A stretch of DNA of 7,175 bases from Acidobacteriota bacterium (GTDB lineage Bacteria; Acidobacteriota; Vicinamibacteria; Vicinamibacterales; CAVVIG01). The DNA lies in contig QHWL01000067.1 in NCBI GenBank assembly GCA_003222555.1, forward strand, positions 1 to 7,175, written 5' to 3'. Both the position numbers and the translations under genes were made by a program. Under the pieces are notes generated by a model. It was not told the origin of the DNA, did no database searches, and saw only the letters and a program-made list of their open reading frames with translations. Of the stretch, positions 5,866 to 7,175 are shown piece after piece. How positions within the stretch are numbered: the first letter of the stretch is position 1; each line of letters begins with the position of its first letter.

Positions 5866-6356
5866 GGCTGGCGAAAGGTCCGAATCATGTGCACGAGGGC
5901 CCACCGTTCCGCCGGGCTGAGCGTCTCGGCGTAGCCCGGCATGTTGAAGCCGCCCTCACGGATGATGCTGTAGATCAGGCCGTCGGAGTAACCCTGAATG
6001 GCAGGTTCCGACAGGTTGGGGATCCCCGAAAAGTACTTGCCGACCGGGCCCCCGCCGCCACCGTCGGCGCCATGGCAGACGGCGCAGTGCGTGTCGAAGA
6101 GCGCGCGTCCCTGCTTCAGAACTTCCGGCGAAGTGGCGATCGGATTGCTGAGCCGCCCGTCTGCCTCGATGCGATCCATGATGCGCTGGCGGCCGATGGC
6201 CAGTGTGTCGGGCGGCGGCAGCAGCATCATGGTCTGGGGCGCCACCGCGCGACCTCGCGCCATGTCGTTGCTCCAGGGCATGGCCAGCAGCGTGACGGCG
6301 CCCGCAACGAGAGCCGCGGAGGCAAGCATGGAGGCAAGCGCCTTACGGTTTCGCAC
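5862..6356 (-). CDS. actE: Alternative complex III monoheme cytochrome c subunit ActE
   Basis: The product has 164 residues with a GTG start at 6356, supported by GAGGAGGT on the minus strand (spacing 5 nt) lying inside the end of actD, a 14-nt overlap. An ATG at 6329 is a weaker alternative. Residues 6-27 are one hydrophobic helix, either a signal peptide or an uncleaved anchor. There is no lipobox cysteine: the first Cys is in the heme motif. The cytochrome c domain spans about 75-163, with the heme motif CAVCH at 91-95 and a likely axial Met139 in GGFNMPGYAETLSP. GADGGGGGPVGKYF is a typical ActE-like loop. ActE passes electrons from the ActA/ActB side towards a cytochrome or oxidase in the periplasm. 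The order actC-D-E-F supports the name strongly. Confidence 0.93.
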   Translation of the reverse strand: MRNRKALASMLASAALVAGAVTLLAMPWSNDMARGRAVAPQTMMLLPPPDTLAIGRQRIMDRIEADGRLSNPIATSPEVLKQGRALFDTHCAVCHGADGGGGGPVGKYFSGIPNLSEPAIQGYSDGLIYSIIREGGFNMPGYAETLSPAERWALVHMIRTFRQP

Positions 6357-6852
6357 GACGGACCTCCTCGGCTCCCGCCTCGTTCAACCTCGCACGGACG
6401 GCGTCGGCCTGATCGGCTGCGCAGGCAATCCCCACGCCCCATCGATCCTCGCTGAACCTTGGATCGTAGGGCGGTCCCGCTCTCAGCAGGGGCAGGCCGC
6501 TCAACACCAGGAAGCCCGCAATCGCGCCGAGCGACGCGAGCAGAATGGTCAGCTCGAACGCGATGACGACAAAGGGTGGAATCGAGACAATCGGCTTGCC
6601 GCCGGTGATGAGCGGCCAGTCGAGCGCGGTATAGATCGGGAGCGCGAAACCGAGCACGCAGCCGATCATTCCTCCGAGCAGGGTGAAAACCCGAACGGAA
6701 CTCACGCCGGGGCCGAGAGCGATGTCGATCTGGTGATTTGGCGCCGGGGCATAGGCGGTGACCTCCCCAAGACGTGCGGCGCGAATCGCCGTGGCGGCTG
6801 CGGCCGCCTTCGGCGCTTCATCGTAGACGCCGAGCAGATAAACGCGAGTCAC
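6343..6852 (-). CDS. actD: Alternative complex III subunit ActD (DUF3341)
   Basis: Starting at the GTG at 6852, which overlaps the actC stop as GTGA, the product has 169 residues, the usual length of ActD. An in-frame upstream ATG would extend it through actC and is a shadow. The N-terminal soluble part (1-52) opens with VYLLGVYDEAPKAAAAATAIRAA, a small ferredoxin-like or regulatory-like fold. Two membrane helices follow at about 54-75 (FTLLGGMIGCVLGFALPIY) and 94-118. A C-terminal soluble part contains PPYDPRFSEDRWGV (127-140), a conserved DUF3341 signature. ActD is a structural membrane subunit of the complex without cofactors. No good ribosome binding site is seen near the GTG (AAGGG about 11 nt away), so translational coupling to actC is likely. 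Confidence 0.93.
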   Translation of the reverse strand: MTRVYLLGVYDEAPKAAAAATAIRAARLGEVTAYAPAPNHQIDIALGPGVSSVRVFTLLGGMIGCVLGFALPIYTALDWPLITGGKPIVSIPPFVVIAFELTILLASLGAIAGFLVLSGLPLLRAGPPYDPRFSEDRWGVGIACAADQADAVRARLNEAGAEEVRRAKP

Positions 6853-7175
6853 GCGACGTGCATCCCTTCGCGTGTCGTCTCTTCCTTCAGCTCGGCCATC
6901 GAGATGACCGGGAAATTCTTGACGAACAGCAGGAAGAGCAGGAAGAACCAGGCGAACGATCCGGCGGTGATGGCCGCTTCCACCCAGGTCGGGTGATACA
7001 GTCCCGACCACTCGGCGGGATCGAAGCTGTGCGACAGCGAGCTCACGATCAGCACGAACCGCTCCAGCCACATTCCGATATTGATCACGATCGAGATCGC
7101 GAAGAGCGCGCGGAGATCGGTGCGCACGCGCTTGAAAAAGAACAGCAGCGGAACGATCGAGTTGCACAACACCAT
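6849..7175 (-). CDS. actC: Alternative complex III membrane subunit ActC (NrfD-like), C-terminal fragment
   Basis: Only the last 108 codons are in the window. The Met at the right edge is an internal residue, as the family is about 450-500 residues long. Visible are MVLCNSIVPLLFFFKRVRTD, then VINIGMWLERFVLIVSSLSHSF (30-51), PTWVEAAITAGSFAWFFLLFLLFVKNFPVISMAELKE (62-98). The NIGMWLERF segment and the final 'MAELK' are typical of ActC in alternative complex III. ActC is an NrfD-type integral-membrane subunit thought to take part in quinol oxidation and possibly proton translocation together with the iron-sulfur protein ActB. The TGA stop overlaps the actD GTG by 4 nt. actA and actB should lie beyond the right edge. 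Confidence 0.92.
   Translation of the reverse strand: MVLCNSIVPLLFFFKRVRTDLRALFAISIVINIGMWLERFVLIVSSLSHSFDPAEWSGLYHPTWVEAAITAGSFAWFFLLFLLFVKNFPVISMAELKEETTREGMHVA

Noticed and set aside
5998..6996. 332-residue plus-strand open frame across the act operon
   Set aside because: It spans actE, actD and actC antisense; all three minus-strand genes carry strong family motifs.

Overview
The window is GC-rich, gene-dense bacterial DNA. Gene content suggests a soil- or sediment-type Acidobacteriota, perhaps Vicinamibacteria. The clues are an alternative complex III operon, a small secreted DUF5818-like protein, a secreted NHL beta-propeller and an exported class II cytochrome c. This taxonomic placement is inference from gene content only; no marker gene or rRNA is present.

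Layout, left to right. (1) 1-607, minus: an exported Tyr/Gly-rich protein with a C-terminal PEGA-like domain, cut by the left edge. (2) 608-812: a divergent intergenic region with a UUCG-type hairpin and a TTTTGCC x3 tandem repeat. (3) 813-1154, plus: small secreted DUF5818-like protein. (4) 1157-2524, minus: HupE/UreJ-family membrane protein with a signal peptide, convergent with the previous gene (2 bp between the stop codons). (5) 2525-2673: divergent spacer with weak promoter-like motifs. (6) 2674-3825, plus: secreted NHL/6-bladed beta-propeller protein. (7) 3826-3945: spacer with an inverted repeat over a promoter-like -35 box. (8) 3946-4491, plus: exported monoheme cytochrome of the c'/c556 type. 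(9) 4519-4602: a large palindromic repeat between convergent genes. (10) 4621-7175, minus: the 3' part of an alternative complex III operon, transcribed actC (partial) - actD - actE - actF, with every junction overlapping (4, 14 and 4 nt).

Function. The Act genes encode the quinol-oxidising, cytochrome-c-reducing complex that replaces cytochrome bc1 in many bacteria. actA, actB and the rest of actC should lie beyond the right edge. The convergent cytochrome c gene could encode a periplasmic electron carrier, but only proximity suggests this. The other genes are exported or membrane proteins with no obvious pathway link. I see no mobile element, CRISPR array, tRNA or rRNA, and no convincing new multi-gene system. 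The most unusual non-coding feature is the 84-bp palindrome built of 9-nt GCAGAG units.
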